Source: Sphingobium lactosutens (GTDB lineage Bacteria > Pseudomonadota > Alphaproteobacteria > Sphingomonadales > Sphingomonadaceae). From it: a stretch of DNA of 64,000 nt. The stretch covers positions 124,001 through 188,000 of the forward strand of contig NZ_QJQX01000051.1 in NCBI RefSeq assembly GCF_013393185.1. Reading direction: 5' to 3'. The notes under the pieces are model-generated. The model saw nothing but the letters and a program-made list of their open reading frames with translations. It did not search any database and was not told the origin of the DNA. Positions 8,671-18,267 of this stretch are shown piece by piece. The translations under genes and the position numbers were made by a program. Within the stretch, counting starts at the first letter, position 1; each line of letters starts with the position of its first letter.

Positions 8671-11619
8671 ATGAGGGGTTTCCGAACGGCCTATCTGGCC
8701 GCCACACCGTGGCTGCTGGGCACGGCCATCTGCACCAGCTTCGCGCTGATCGCGCCAGCCGCGGCGCAGACCACGACGGGGGCCATCCGTGGCACGGTGT
8801 CGAGCGACGGCAAGCCCGTCGCGGGCGGCGAGGTCAATGCGCGCAATCTGGCGACCGGGGCCACCCGCCGCGCCGCAATCGGCGCAGGCGGGCGCTACGC
8901 CTTGTCCGGGCTTCAGCCGGGCAGCTACGAAATCGATTACAAGACATCGGATGGCGCATCCACCCGCCAGCAGGTGACGATCGGCGTCGGGCAGGTCGCG
9001 ACCCTCAACGCGCAGATCCAAACGGCCGCCACCCCTTCCGAAACCCAGTCGGCGACCTCCTCCAGCAGCAATATCGTCGTCACCGCCGCGCAGCTGGTCG
9101 AAACGCGCACGTCGGAAATCGCGACCAACATATCCACCCGCCAGATCGAGAATCTGCCCCAGTCGAGCCGCAACTTCCTGAACTTCGCCGACCTCGCGCC
9201 GGGCGTGCGCTCCAGCAACAGCGAGACGCGCAAGACCTTCTCATCCGGCGGCGTCAGCCAAAGCCCCAATGGCGAAAGCCTGGCCGCGCCGCAGGTCAAC
9301 GTCTTCATCGACGGCGTGAGCCTGAAGAGCAACGTCCAGCAGGGCGGCCTGGTCGGGCAGGACAGCAGCCGGGGCAATCCCTTCCCTCAGGCAGCGGTGC
9401 AGGAATTCCGCGTCCTGTCCTCCAATTTCAAGGCGGAATATGAGGATGCGGGCACATCCGTCATCACCGCCATCACCAAGTCGGGTGGCAATGACTTTCA
9501 TGGCGAAGCGTTCGGCTTCTATCAGGACGCCGGATTGCGCGCGAAGGACTATTTCCAGAAGAAGAACGACCTTGCCGAACCCGCCTACAAGCGCAAGCAA
9601 TATGGTGCGTCGCTGGGCGGGCCGATCATCAAGGACAAACTGTTCTTCTTCGCCGCCTATGAAGGCAATGACGAGGATCGCGCCCAGAATGTCCTGATCG
9701 GTCAGGCCGACCCGGCCAATCTGGCGCGTTTCGGCCAGTATCAGGGCAGTTTCCTCAGCCCCTTTCGCGAGGATCTGGGCTTTGCGAAGCTCAGCTGGCA
9801 GGCGAGCGACAGCGACCGCATCGAACTGGCGGGCAGCATCCGCAAGGAAAAGGATATTGCCGGGTTCGGCGGGCAGCTCGCCTATGACGGCGCGTCGGTC
9901 AACCGCAACAAGGTCTATACCGGCAATCTGCGCTGGACCCATGACAAGGGCGATTTCCTGAACGAGGCCAGCGTGGACTGGCTCTATTATGGATTCACCC
10001 CCTCGCCGCTCAATCCCGACATGGTCGGGCAGGATTATGAGGGCGTGATCCGGCTGGGCGGCGGATCGACGGCGCAGAAGGTGGTGCAGAAGGGGCTGAC
10101 CTTCCGCGACGCCGCGACCTTTTCCAATGTCGATTTCCTGGGCGGCAGCCATGTCATCAAGGTCGGGGCCAAGCTGTCCTTGCAGGATTATCAGGTCACG
10201 AACCGGCTGAACTTCAACCCCGTCTTCAACTATCGCATCAGCGCGTCGCAGGGGCTGGACTACAGCTTCCCGGCCGAAGCGCGGCTGGGCGCCGGCGATC
10301 CCACGGTGCGCGCGAAGAATACCCAGATCGGCCTGTTCGTGCAGGATGACTGGGAAGTGGACGATCATCTGACCGTCAACCTCGGCCTGCGCTGGGATTA
10401 TGAAACCAACGCCAAGAACAACGGTTACGAAACCTCGCCCGCCGCGATCGAGGCCTTGCGGTCGCTGGAGACGCAGCTGGCCGGGCAGCCGGGCAATAAT
10501 TTCCGCGCCGACGATTACATCTCCACCGGCAACAACCGGAAACCCTATTGGAAGGCGTTCCAGCCGCGCGTCGGCCTGTCCTACGACATCAAGGGCGACC
10601 AGAGCACCGTGCTGTTCGCGGGCTATGGCCGCTATTATGACCGCACCCTGTTCCGCAATGCGGCGGAGGAAGCCCTGCTCGACCAATATGAGGTGCGGAC
10701 TTTCTTCTTTTCCCGTGACGGGCAACCGCGCAACGGCCAGCCGACGATCCAGTGGAACGACGCTTATCTCAGCCGCGACGGATTGCAGGGGTTGATCGAT
10801 TCCGGCGTCGCACCCAATGGCGAGTTGCGCGTCATCCGCAACGACACGCGCCCGCCCAGCACCGACCAGTTCAGCGTCGGCATAAGGCAGAAGATCGGCG
10901 TGGTGCGCACTTCGCTCAGCTACACCCATATCAAGGCGAAGGATCAGGTCGGCTACACGCCGCTCAACCGCAGCACGACGCCCAACGCCAATGGTTTCTA
11001 CGACACGATCGTGGTGCCCGGCTATGGCAATGTCGTGGGCCTCACACAGGCGCGGGCGAGCAAATATGACGGCATCTTCCTGACCATCGACAAGCCCTAC
11101 AGCAAATCCAGCCCCTGGTCGCTGAACCTGGCCTATACCATGGCCTTCTCAAAGGAACGGGGCTATTCGTTCAACTTCGATTTCCCGCGCGTCGAGGAAC
11201 AGCCCTATCGACCCAATGCGGGCAATGAACGGCATCGCGTCGTGCTGTCGGGCATGGTCGACCTGCCATGGGGCATACAGGCGTCGAGCCTGATGCAATG
11301 GGGATCGGGCCAGCCCTATCAGGTGATCGACCAGAGCGCAGGCGAAGGCGTCAACCAGATCATCGCAAACACCGGCAAAACCAAGGATTTCCGACAGGTC
11401 GACCTGCGCCTGACCAAGACGGTGGCGCTGGGCGGCGGCAAGGAAATCCAGCTGATCGCCGAAGCCTTCAACATCTTCAACCGCGCCAATTTCGGCGGCT
11501 ATGACGGGTTCATCCCCTATCCGGTGAACGACCCCGACGGCAATCCGAACTTCGGCACGCCCAACAGCCTGGCAGGGCCGCCGCGCAGCTTCCAGTTCGG
11601 GGCGCGGTTCCGGTTTTAA
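8671..11619 (+). CDS. Oar-like TonB-dependent receptor with carboxypeptidase-regulatory domain
   Basis: A 982-residue outer-membrane receptor. The ATG at 8671 is preferred over the in-frame ATG at 8641 because it follows GAGGGGAT and starts a clean signal peptide ending APAAAQ. After the signal comes a carboxypeptidase-regulatory-like beta-sandwich (about 30-115, TGAIRGTVSSDGKPVAGGEV...GRYALSGLQPGSYEI). A plug domain follows (about 140-270, with FIDGVSLKSN), then a large barrel ending RSFQFGARFRF. This architecture is typical of Oar/SusC-like receptors that take up large or peptide-like ligands. The divergent LysR gene may control it. It is convergent with the acyltransferase gene, with a long inverted repeat between them. 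Confidence 0.92.
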   Translation: MRGFRTAYLAATPWLLGTAICTSFALIAPAAAQTTTGAIRGTVSSDGKPVAGGEVNARNLATGATRRAAIGAGGRYALSGLQPGSYEIDYKTSDGASTRQQVTIGVGQVATLNAQIQTAATPSETQSATSSSSNIVVTAAQLVETRTSEIATNISTRQIENLPQSSRNFLNFADLAPGVRSSNSETRKTFSSGGVSQSPNGESLAAPQVNVFIDGVSLKSNVQQGGLVGQDSSRGNPFPQAAVQEFRVLSSNFKAEYEDAGTSVITAITKSGGNDFHGEAFGFYQDAGLRAKDYFQKKNDLAEPAYKRKQYGASLGGPIIKDKLFFFAAYEGNDEDRAQNVLIGQADPANLARFGQYQGSFLSPFREDLGFAKLSWQASDSDRIELAGSIRKEKDIAGFGGQLAYDGASVNRNKVYTGNLRWTHDKGDFLNEASVDWLYYGFTPSPLNPDMVGQDYEGVIRLGGGSTAQKVVQKGLTFRDAATFSNVDFLGGSHVIKVGAKLSLQDYQVTNRLNFNPVFNYRISASQGLDYSFPAEARLGAGDPTVRAKNTQIGLFVQDDWEVDDHLTVNLGLRWDYETNAKNNGYETSPAAIEALRSLETQLAGQPGNNFRADDYISTGNNRKPYWKAFQPRVGLSYDIKGDQSTVLFAGYGRYYDRTLFRNAAEEALLDQYEVRTFFFSRDGQPRNGQPTIQWNDAYLSRDGLQGLIDSGVAPNGELRVIRNDTRPPSTDQFSVGIRQKIGVVRTSLSYTHIKAKDQVGYTPLNRSTTPNANGFYDTIVVPGYGNVVGLTQARASKYDGIFLTIDKPYSKSSPWSLNLAYTMAFSKERGYSFNFDFPRVEEQPYRPNAGNERHRVVLSGMVDLPWGIQASSLMQWGSGQPYQVIDQSAGEGVNQIIANTGKTKDFRQVDLRLTKTVALGGGKEIQLIAEAFNIFNRANFGGYDGFIPYPVNDPDGNPNFGTPNSLAGPPRSFQFGARFRF

Positions 11620-11642
11620 AGGCAAATATTCAACTTACCTCC

Positions 11643-11742
11643 GTTCATTTCGAGCGTAGTCGAGAAACGAGGCAGAGCCAAGTTCAGCGTAGCAAAACGC
11701 GAGCGTAGCGCTATCCGCTTCTCGACTTCGCTCGAAGCGAAC
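11643..11742. repeat. 26-bp imperfect inverted repeat between convergent genes
   Basis: Arms at 11643-11668 and 11717-11742 are reverse complements with four mismatches, sharing the cores TTCGAGCG and AGTCGAGAA. The 48-base centre holds further partial copies (GAGCGTAG). The element sits in the gap between the convergent Oar-like receptor and acyltransferase genes. It resembles the dispersed TCGAG-containing intergenic palindromes often seen in sphingomonad genomes, and could act as a bidirectional transcription stop. No strong U-tract is visible. Confidence 0.6.
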
Positions 11743-11765
11743 CGATCACGGTAAGGGTCACGTAT

Positions 11766-14700
11766 TCAAACGCCCGCCAGCGCGTTCATCGCGACATAGT
11801 CGAGCTTGCCCGTGCCCAGCACCGGGAGCACGTCCAGTTCGCGAATGTCGCGCGGGATGGCAAGTTCGGTCACGCCGTTGGCGCGGCCCCAGGCCTGAAG
11901 GTCGCCCGCCTTCGCCCCCTTGCGCGTAGTGAACAGCACCAGTTGTTCGCCCTTGCGCGCGTCGGGGCGGGTGACGACGGCATGGTCCGCATCGGGCCAG
12001 AGCGCGGCGGCATAGCCCTCCACCGCGGGCAGCGAGACCATCTCGCCGCCGATCTTGGCGAAACGCTTGGCGCGGCCACGGATGGTGACGAAGCCTTCGG
12101 CGTCGATGGTGACGATGTCGCCGCTGTCGTGCCAGCCTTGCTCCGGCGGTTGCAGCACGCCCGGCGCATCGGCCTTCATATAGCCCGCCATGATGTTGGG
12201 ACCGCGGATCGACAGGCGGCCGCCTTCGGTGATGCCGGGCACGTCGTCCAGCCTGGCCTCGACCCCCGGCAGCAGGCGGCCGACGGTGCCGGCGCGAAAA
12301 TGCATTGGCGTGTTCACCGCGATCACCGGCCCGGCCTCGGTCGCGCCATAGCCTTCCAGAATGCGCAGGCCGAACTTGTCGGCATAGGCCTTGCGCGTTT
12401 CGTCGCGCACCCGCTCCGCACCCGCGAAGATGTAGCGCAGCGAATAGAAGTCGTAAGTGTGCGCCATGCGGGCATAGCCCGACAGGAAGGTGTCGGTGCC
12501 GAACAGGATCGTCGCATTGCTGTCATAGGCGAGCGCGGGGACGATCCGGTAGTGCAGCGGGCTGGGATAGAGCAGGGTCTTCACCCCATGCAGGATCGGC
12601 AGCAGCGTGCCGCCGGTCAGGCCGAAGCTGTGGAAGACAGGCAGCGCGTTCAGCACCATGTCCGAACTGTTGAAATCGATCCGCGCGGCAAGCTGACGAC
12701 AGTTGGACAGGAGGTTGCGATGGGTCAGCACCACGCCCTTGGGCAGGCCTTCCGATCCGCTGGTGAAGAGGATGACGGCGGGCGCGTCGGGGGTGATGCG
12801 TAGCCGGCGGTGGCTGTAGCCGGCGAAGCGGCCGGCGATCAGCGCGCGCAATTTGGCGCCGGTGCCGATGGCTGCGCCGATATCCTCCAGCCAGAGGATG
12901 GTCAGCCCTTCGGCTTGGAGCGCGGCGACGATGTCGCCCAGCTTCGCCTGGTCGACGAAGGCGCGGGCGGTGACGATGGTGCGGATCTGCGCGGCGGTGC
13001 AGGCCGCCTTCAGATTGGTGAGGCCGGCCGTATAGTTGAGCATCGCCGGCACCCGGCCATGCGCCTGAAGCGCGAAGAAGGTCGCGACCACGGCGGATAC
13101 ATTGGGCATCAGTAGGCCGACCGCCTCCCCCTGACGGCTCGCCGCCGCCAAGGGACGGCCGAGCGCCAGGCTACCGACCACCAGCCGGTTGTAGCTTATC
13201 GGCTCGCGCTTGATATCCTCCACCACCGGTGCCTTGCCGCCATGGATGTGGCGCGCTTCCAGCAGGGCCTCGAACAAGGTTTCTTCGGTGCGCGAAGTGG
13301 CGAAGATCATTTCGCTCATTTCATCATAGAGGCGGCGGCCGGCAATGGCGCGACGGGCGCGGGCGGTCATTTCGCCCTCGATGCTGAAGCGGCGGGGCGG
13401 CAGCACGGTCAGCCTGATCTTCGGGAAGCTGCGCAGCCGCACTTTGCCGCGCAGGCGGGAGAAGGGCGTATATTGCGCGCGGTCGATGCGGACGGGGATG
13501 ATCGGCGCGTCGGCCTTGTCGGCGACCATGCCGGGACCGTCGAATATCTTCATCAGTGCGCCGGTGACGGTGATGCGGCCTTCGGGGAAGATGACCAGAG
13601 TCCGTCCTTCGCGCACGGCCTTCACCATCGCCTTGGCCGCCATCGGGTTGGTCGGGTCGACCGGAAAGGCGTCGAACAGGGGCAGGAAGGGCTTCACCCA
13701 CCAGGCCTGCGCGATCCGGGTATGGACCGCGAAGGTCGGCTTGCCCGGCAGGAAGGCGGCGAGCAGCAGCCCGTCGAGGAAGGAGACATGATTGACCACG
13801 ACCACGGCGGGCGTGCCGGCGCGGGGCATATTTTCTTCGCCCGACAGCTCGATCCGGTAGAGCAGGCGCAATGTGCCGCGCACGATCGCCTTGATGACGG
13901 TTTCGGGCAGCAGCCAGCAGGAGATAAGCGCGATCGTCAGCGTCGCAAAGCCCATCGCGCCGATCACGCCGGGGACGCTTTCGCCGCGCGCCAGCATCAG
14001 CGTGACGACCAGAACGACGGCGACACTGACGGCGGCATTCAGGATATTGTTGGCGGCGATAGTGCGTGAGCGTTCCTCGCGCGGGGCGTGCGTCTGAAGG
14101 ATCGCGTAGAGCGGCACGATGAACATGCCGCCGGCAAAGGCGATGCCGAACAGGTCAAAAAGTATGCGCCAGCTTCCGGGCGTGTCGACGAAGGCGGCAA
14201 TGTTCGCGTCGGTGGTCACGGGGACATAGGCGCTGGTGGAGAGCCAGAGGTCGACCATGAAGCCAGCCAGCGCCAACGCCGAGATCGGCACGAAGCGGGC
14301 GGAGACTTCGCCGCCGAGCAGACGGTTGACCAGAAGCGATCCCAGCGCGACGCTAAGCGAAAAGACCAGCAAAAACAGGGTCGCGACTTCCTGTTTTGCC
14401 TGCAGCACGCCGCTCACCAGCGGCGCGAACTGGGCGAGAAGGACAGCGCCCACGGCGAAGAACCAGCTGATCCCCAATATGGATAGCCAGACGCCCCGGC
14501 CATGGCGGGCGGCCTTCAATATCTGCCATGTGCTGCGGAAGATATTGGGGTCGATGCGCAGCCCCTGCGCCACCGGCGGGGCCGACGGGACGGCAAGGCT
14601 GGTCAGGAAACCGAGCAACGCGATGCCGACGGCGACAAGGCCGGCGGTCTGCGCATCGATCACACCCGCGAGCAGCTGGCCGCTGAGGATCGCGAGGAAG

Positions 14701-15161
14701 GTGCCGGCCTCGATCAGGCCGGTGCCGCCCATCATCTCCTGAGGGTGGAGATGCTGTGGCAGGATCGAGAATTTGACCGGGCCGAAGATGGTCGAATGCA
14801 ACCCCATGAAAAAGAGGCAGGCGAGCAGCAGCGGCACCGATTCCAGCCAGAAGCCGAGCAGCGCCGTCGTCATGATGATAATTTCGGCCGCCTTTACCGC
14901 GCGCACCAGCTTCGCCTTGTCCCAGGCGTCGGCAATTTGTCCCGCCAGCGCCGAGAAAAGGAAATAGGGCAGGATGAACAGGCCCGTCGCGATCGTCGCC
15001 AGCAGTCCCGCCTTGTCCGGCTCGGCGCGGAACAGGACGAAATTGGCGAGGAACAGCAGCGCGAATTTCAGCAGATTGTCGTTGAACGCCCCCAGGAACT
15101 GGACGACGAACAAAGGCGCGAAACGACGTTTGCCAAGCAGCGACAGATCAGGTGCGGACAT
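11766..15161 (-). CDS. aas: LplT-PlsC-acyl-ACP synthetase fusion (Aas-type)
   Basis: A 1131-residue three-part membrane enzyme for lysophospholipid uptake and re-acylation. Residues about 1-400 form a major-facilitator transporter (start LGKRRFAPLFVVQFLGAFND). The middle (about 440-640) is a PlsC acyltransferase with the HX4D motif in VNHVSFLDG and FPEGRITVTG. The C-terminal half (about 670-1130) is an AMP-binding acyl-ACP/CoA synthetase with ILFTSGSEGLPKGVVLTH and the late motif GWHDSGDIVTID. The start at 15161 is chosen because AGGGGG precedes it at a suitable distance; a frame 12 codons longer exists. The fusion unites functions that are separate proteins (LplT and Aas) in E. coli. Confidence 0.9.
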   Translation of the reverse strand: MSAPDLSLLGKRRFAPLFVVQFLGAFNDNLLKFALLFLANFVLFRAEPDKAGLLATIATGLFILPYFLFSALAGQIADAWDKAKLVRAVKAAEIIIMTTALLGFWLESVPLLLACLFFMGLHSTIFGPVKFSILPQHLHPQEMMGGTGLIEAGTFLAILSGQLLAGVIDAQTAGLVAVGIALLGFLTSLAVPSAPPVAQGLRIDPNIFRSTWQILKAARHGRGVWLSILGISWFFAVGAVLLAQFAPLVSGVLQAKQEVATLFLLVFSLSVALGSLLVNRLLGGEVSARFVPISALALAGFMVDLWLSTSAYVPVTTDANIAAFVDTPGSWRILFDLFGIAFAGGMFIVPLYAILQTHAPREERSRTIAANNILNAAVSVAVVLVVTLMLARGESVPGVIGAMGFATLTIALISCWLLPETVIKAIVRGTLRLLYRIELSGEENMPRAGTPAVVVVNHVSFLDGLLLAAFLPGKPTFAVHTRIAQAWWVKPFLPLFDAFPVDPTNPMAAKAMVKAVREGRTLVIFPEGRITVTGALMKIFDGPGMVADKADAPIIPVRIDRAQYTPFSRLRGKVRLRSFPKIRLTVLPPRRFSIEGEMTARARRAIAGRRLYDEMSEMIFATSRTEETLFEALLEARHIHGGKAPVVEDIKREPISYNRLVVGSLALGRPLAAASRQGEAVGLLMPNVSAVVATFFALQAHGRVPAMLNYTAGLTNLKAACTAAQIRTIVTARAFVDQAKLGDIVAALQAEGLTILWLEDIGAAIGTGAKLRALIAGRFAGYSHRRLRITPDAPAVILFTSGSEGLPKGVVLTHRNLLSNCRQLAARIDFNSSDMVLNALPVFHSFGLTGGTLLPILHGVKTLLYPSPLHYRIVPALAYDSNATILFGTDTFLSGYARMAHTYDFYSLRYIFAGAERVRDETRKAYADKFGLRILEGYGATEAGPVIAVNTPMHFRAGTVGRLLPGVEARLDDVPGITEGGRLSIRGPNIMAGYMKADAPGVLQPPEQGWHDSGDIVTIDAEGFVTIRGRAKRFAKIGGEMVSLPAVEGYAAALWPDADHAVVTRPDARKGEQLVLFTTRKGAKAGDLQAWGRANGVTELAIPRDIRELDVLPVLGTGKLDYVAMNALAGV

Positions 15162-15211
15162 GAACGATACCCCCTGGGTGAGAGCAATAGGCAGCAAGTA
15201 TAGACGGGTCG

Positions 15212-18163
15212 TTAATCGGCGTCGGCCCGCAAATGACGGCTGTAGAGCCAGCCTATGCCGATCAGGCTGAAGCCCAGCGCCAGGAAGGAGGCGATGCGCA
15301 GCAATCCGGTCAGGCCCGATGCGTCGAGCAGGAACACCTTGGCCACGGCCGCCAGCATCAGCAGCAGCGACGCGATGCGCCAGTCGCGCCCGCCCTGGCG
15401 GATACCCCAGAGCAGGAAGCCGATGGCAAGCGCGATGGCGAGCACCGAGCGGCCGATATCCTCCCCGGCGGACAGATGCGGCAGGTTCAGCAGCGCTCCT
15501 TCGAAAAGCTGGCGCAGCATGGCGAAGGCGAGGAGCAGGATCAGGACCATGCGCGCGCCGTCCATCGGCCGGGCGAAGCGCGCGGCGAGATCGGGCGCGA
15601 TCCGGCTCGCCAGCGCCAGTCCGGCAAGCGGCAGGGCGAAGGCCGGGACGACCAGGCTGAGCAACGGCAGGCCGCCCACCATCTGGCTCGCCCAGAGCGG
15701 ATCATGGAGCAGCAGCGTATAGACGATATTATGCGCCAGCGCCGCGCCGACGAACGCCAATGCGACGGTCTTCCGACCGGCATAACGCGCCGTCGCCCAC
15801 CCGGCGCCGAGCAGCAGCGCTTCCCACAGCGTGCGTTCGGCAAGGCCGTTGCGCACGAAGTCGACGCTGTCGGCGATGCCGAACAGCTGCTTGTAAAGGA
15901 TATGCGTGGCGACCGCGCCCAGCAGCAGCGTCGCGCCACAGGCGATGGCATGGGCGAGCGGGCCGATGGCGCCCTTGCCGCGGATCAGCGCGAACGCGAC
16001 CAGGGCGGCGGGCAAGGCGAGGCGGCGGAGCATCTCACCCATGCCTGGCAGCGCGCCCGCCAGCATCGGTTCGCCGAGCAACGACAGAAGCGCATGGCCG
16101 CTCCAGATCAGCAGAGGTTGCGCGGCCCAGAGCAGGACGAGGAGCAGCATGGCGCCAAGCGCAGGCAGCAGCCGCTGCGCGGGCAGGCGGCGCGCGGCTT
16201 CGGCCAGCAATGGCAGGCTGAGCGCGGCGATCGGCGCGAGCCAGATCATGGGCGCGACCTGTGCAACCACACCATAGACGACCAACGCGGCGGCGGCCTG
16301 CGCGACGAGACGGCCTTCCGCGAAGCGCGCGCGCCAGGCGTAGAGCGACGCGACCATGGCGACCGCACCCCAGCGGAGCAGCGCGGACAGCGGCGTGACG
16401 CTCGCCCCCTCTCCAGCCAGCAGATCCAGTTCCGCCAGACCGCGATCACCCGACACGAGCAGGGCCAGCGACAGGAAGGCAAAGGCCCAGCCGCTCCATT
16501 CGACGCGCCGGTCATCGGCGCGTTCGGCCAGCAGCAGCAGGCCGGCCGCCACGAGCGCGACGATCACCGGCAAGGTCCAGAGGAGCAGGCCGAAAAGACC
16601 GGCGGCCACCAGCAGGACGGCGGCGCTGGTCGCCAGCAGGGCGAAGCGGGCATCGTCGCGCCGGGTCGGGTTGCGCCAGCCGAGCAGCATGGCCAGGGCG
16701 GGCATCGCAGCTGCGGCGAGCGCGATCATAGCGAATTGCAGATCGTCGGCCGAGGTACCGCGATGGAAATGCAGCGCGCCGACGACAAGGCCGCCCAACG
16801 CCACCGCCGCGACCTGCCCGGCTTCGATCAGGCTGCCGTCCAGACGCCACAGCCGCCACAGCGCTGCGCCGCCATAGATGGCCGCCGTGGCGAGGATGAC
16901 GAGCGTGAAGGACAGGACGGCAGGCGACGGCCAGGCGCCGGCCAGCAGCAGCGCGACGGCCAACCCAACGGGCACCAGACGGCGCAACGTGGGTTCCCGG
17001 CCGCTCAGCCAGAGGAAGGCGATCGACAGCAGGCCGAACAGCGCCCAGTGCAGCAGCGCGAAGCCGCCGGTCGCAATCAGCGCCGCCATCTGCGCCGATG
17101 CGACGATCGCCGAAATCGCCCGCAACAGCGTCGCCCGGCTGCCCGAGAAGGCGAGCAGCGGGAAACCGATGCCGATCGCCAGGATCAGCAGCCCGACCGA
17201 CAGCGACGCCGCAAGATCGAGCGCGCCCGTCAGGATCAGCAGGCTGCCCCAGCCCGCGCCGCCAACCAGCGCGCCGACGCCCAGCCACATCCAGCGCTGG
17301 GTGCGCGATAGGGCGCACAGGCCGCCGATGGTCAGCGCAAGGTAGCAGGAAAGCAGCGGGACATTCGGCTCGGTCGATCCCGCCAGCGCCGGCGCGGCCA
17401 GACCGCCGACCAGCCCCAGCAGGGCGCTGGGCGCACCAAAGCGCAGCGACAGGCCCATGGCCAGCGCCGTGACGGCGGCAAGGCCGATAAAGGCGGTCGC
17501 CGGGCCGACCAGATGATAGAGATTGGCCGCCGCCAGGATCACGGCATAGAGGGTGGCGATACCCGCGCCGGCGAGCGACTGGCGCACGCGCGGATCGCGC
17601 AGCCTGCCTTCCTGCCGCAGGGCGACTTCCGCGCCGGCGATCAGGCCGCCGCCGAAGAGCAGGCCGATCAGCACGCGGACGACCGGGGAGAGCAGACCGG
17701 AATCGATCGAATATTTGACCAGCAGCACGCCGGCCACCGCGAGCGTGATGCCGCCCGCCCAGATCGGCAGGCGACGGCCGAACAATTCCTCGAACGCGAT
17801 GCCCTGTTGGGGAATGGCTGCAATCTCGCCCTCGACGACCTGTTGCGGCCGGGGCGCCGACGGGATGGGCGTTTCCGCTTCCGGTTCCGGTTTGGGCCCT
17901 GCTTCGGGTTCAGATTCAGGCCGGGCCTGGATTTCGGGGGCCGCCGTCAGGACGATATCAGGTGGCGGCGCGCGCCGCACGACGGTGGCGGCCCGATAGG
18001 ATGGCGCGGCCGCTTTTTCCGGCTCGGCCCCGACTGGCTGCGGCCCCTGCGATTGCGATCCTGTCGCTTCGAGATGAAGGATGCGCCCCTCCAGCAACTG
18101 TAGGCGTCGGCGTGTGTCGAACAGCACGGCACCCAGCAGAATCACAAGCAACGCAACCAGCAT
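15212..18163 (-). CDS. DUF2339 multi-spanning membrane protein
   Basis: A 983-residue integral membrane protein. It begins with a membrane segment (MLVALLVILLGAVLF), a short coiled-coil-like stretch (RRLQLLEGRILHLEA) and a Pro/Glu/Ala-rich linker (about 35-125). It then runs as a dense array of more than twenty hydrophobic helices to the C-terminus. The motif FEELFGRRLPIWAGGITLAV just before the helix array is typical of DUF2339 proteins. No enzymatic function is established for the family; a cell-envelope role is only a guess. It is divergent from the TetR gene at 18268 across a 104-base gap that carries the TetR-like operators. Confidence 0.85.
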   Translation of the reverse strand: MLVALLVILLGAVLFDTRRRLQLLEGRILHLEATGSQSQGPQPVGAEPEKAAAPSYRAATVVRRAPPPDIVLTAAPEIQARPESEPEAGPKPEPEAETPIPSAPRPQQVVEGEIAAIPQQGIAFEELFGRRLPIWAGGITLAVAGVLLVKYSIDSGLLSPVVRVLIGLLFGGGLIAGAEVALRQEGRLRDPRVRQSLAGAGIATLYAVILAAANLYHLVGPATAFIGLAAVTALAMGLSLRFGAPSALLGLVGGLAAPALAGSTEPNVPLLSCYLALTIGGLCALSRTQRWMWLGVGALVGGAGWGSLLILTGALDLAASLSVGLLILAIGIGFPLLAFSGSRATLLRAISAIVASAQMAALIATGGFALLHWALFGLLSIAFLWLSGREPTLRRLVPVGLAVALLLAGAWPSPAVLSFTLVILATAAIYGGAALWRLWRLDGSLIEAGQVAAVALGGLVVGALHFHRGTSADDLQFAMIALAAAAMPALAMLLGWRNPTRRDDARFALLATSAAVLLVAAGLFGLLLWTLPVIVALVAAGLLLLAERADDRRVEWSGWAFAFLSLALLVSGDRGLAELDLLAGEGASVTPLSALLRWGAVAMVASLYAWRARFAEGRLVAQAAAALVVYGVVAQVAPMIWLAPIAALSLPLLAEAARRLPAQRLLPALGAMLLLVLLWAAQPLLIWSGHALLSLLGEPMLAGALPGMGEMLRRLALPAALVAFALIRGKGAIGPLAHAIACGATLLLGAVATHILYKQLFGIADSVDFVRNGLAERTLWEALLLGAGWATARYAGRKTVALAFVGAALAHNIVYTLLLHDPLWASQMVGGLPLLSLVVPAFALPLAGLALASRIAPDLAARFARPMDGARMVLILLLAFAMLRQLFEGALLNLPHLSAGEDIGRSVLAIALAIGFLLWGIRQGGRDWRIASLLLMLAAVAKVFLLDASGLTGLLRIASFLALGFSLIGIGWLYSRHLRADAD

Positions 18164-18203
18164 GATTCACCTTCCGCTCACTCTCGCTCATCCTCTGATA
18201 GAA

Positions 18204-18251
18204 TTTAATTGAACGCTGATCAATTAAAATATTAGACAGTGATCAATTAAA
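18204..18251. promoter_or_regulatory. Two probable TetR operator copies in the divergent promoter
   Basis: The 12-mer TGATCAATTAAA occurs at 18217-18228 and again at 18240-18251, 23 bases apart. The first copy is also the right arm of the palindrome TTTAATTG (18204-18211) / CAATTAAA (18221-18228). They lie between the divergent DUF2339 and TetR genes, 17 bases before the TetR start, where an autoregulatory operator is expected. The protein-DNA link is inferred from position and symmetry. Confidence 0.65.
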
Positions 18252-18267
18252 TTTCTAGGGGTCGGTC

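Noticed and set aside
9241..10929. 562-codon minus-strand open frame
   Set aside because: It is antisense to the Oar-like receptor; the translation has no recognisable domain.
15233..17311. 692-codon plus-strand open frame
   Set aside because: It is antisense to the DUF2339 gene. The translation is dominated by Gln, Arg and Gly and shows no family; the minus-strand protein has clear membrane helices.
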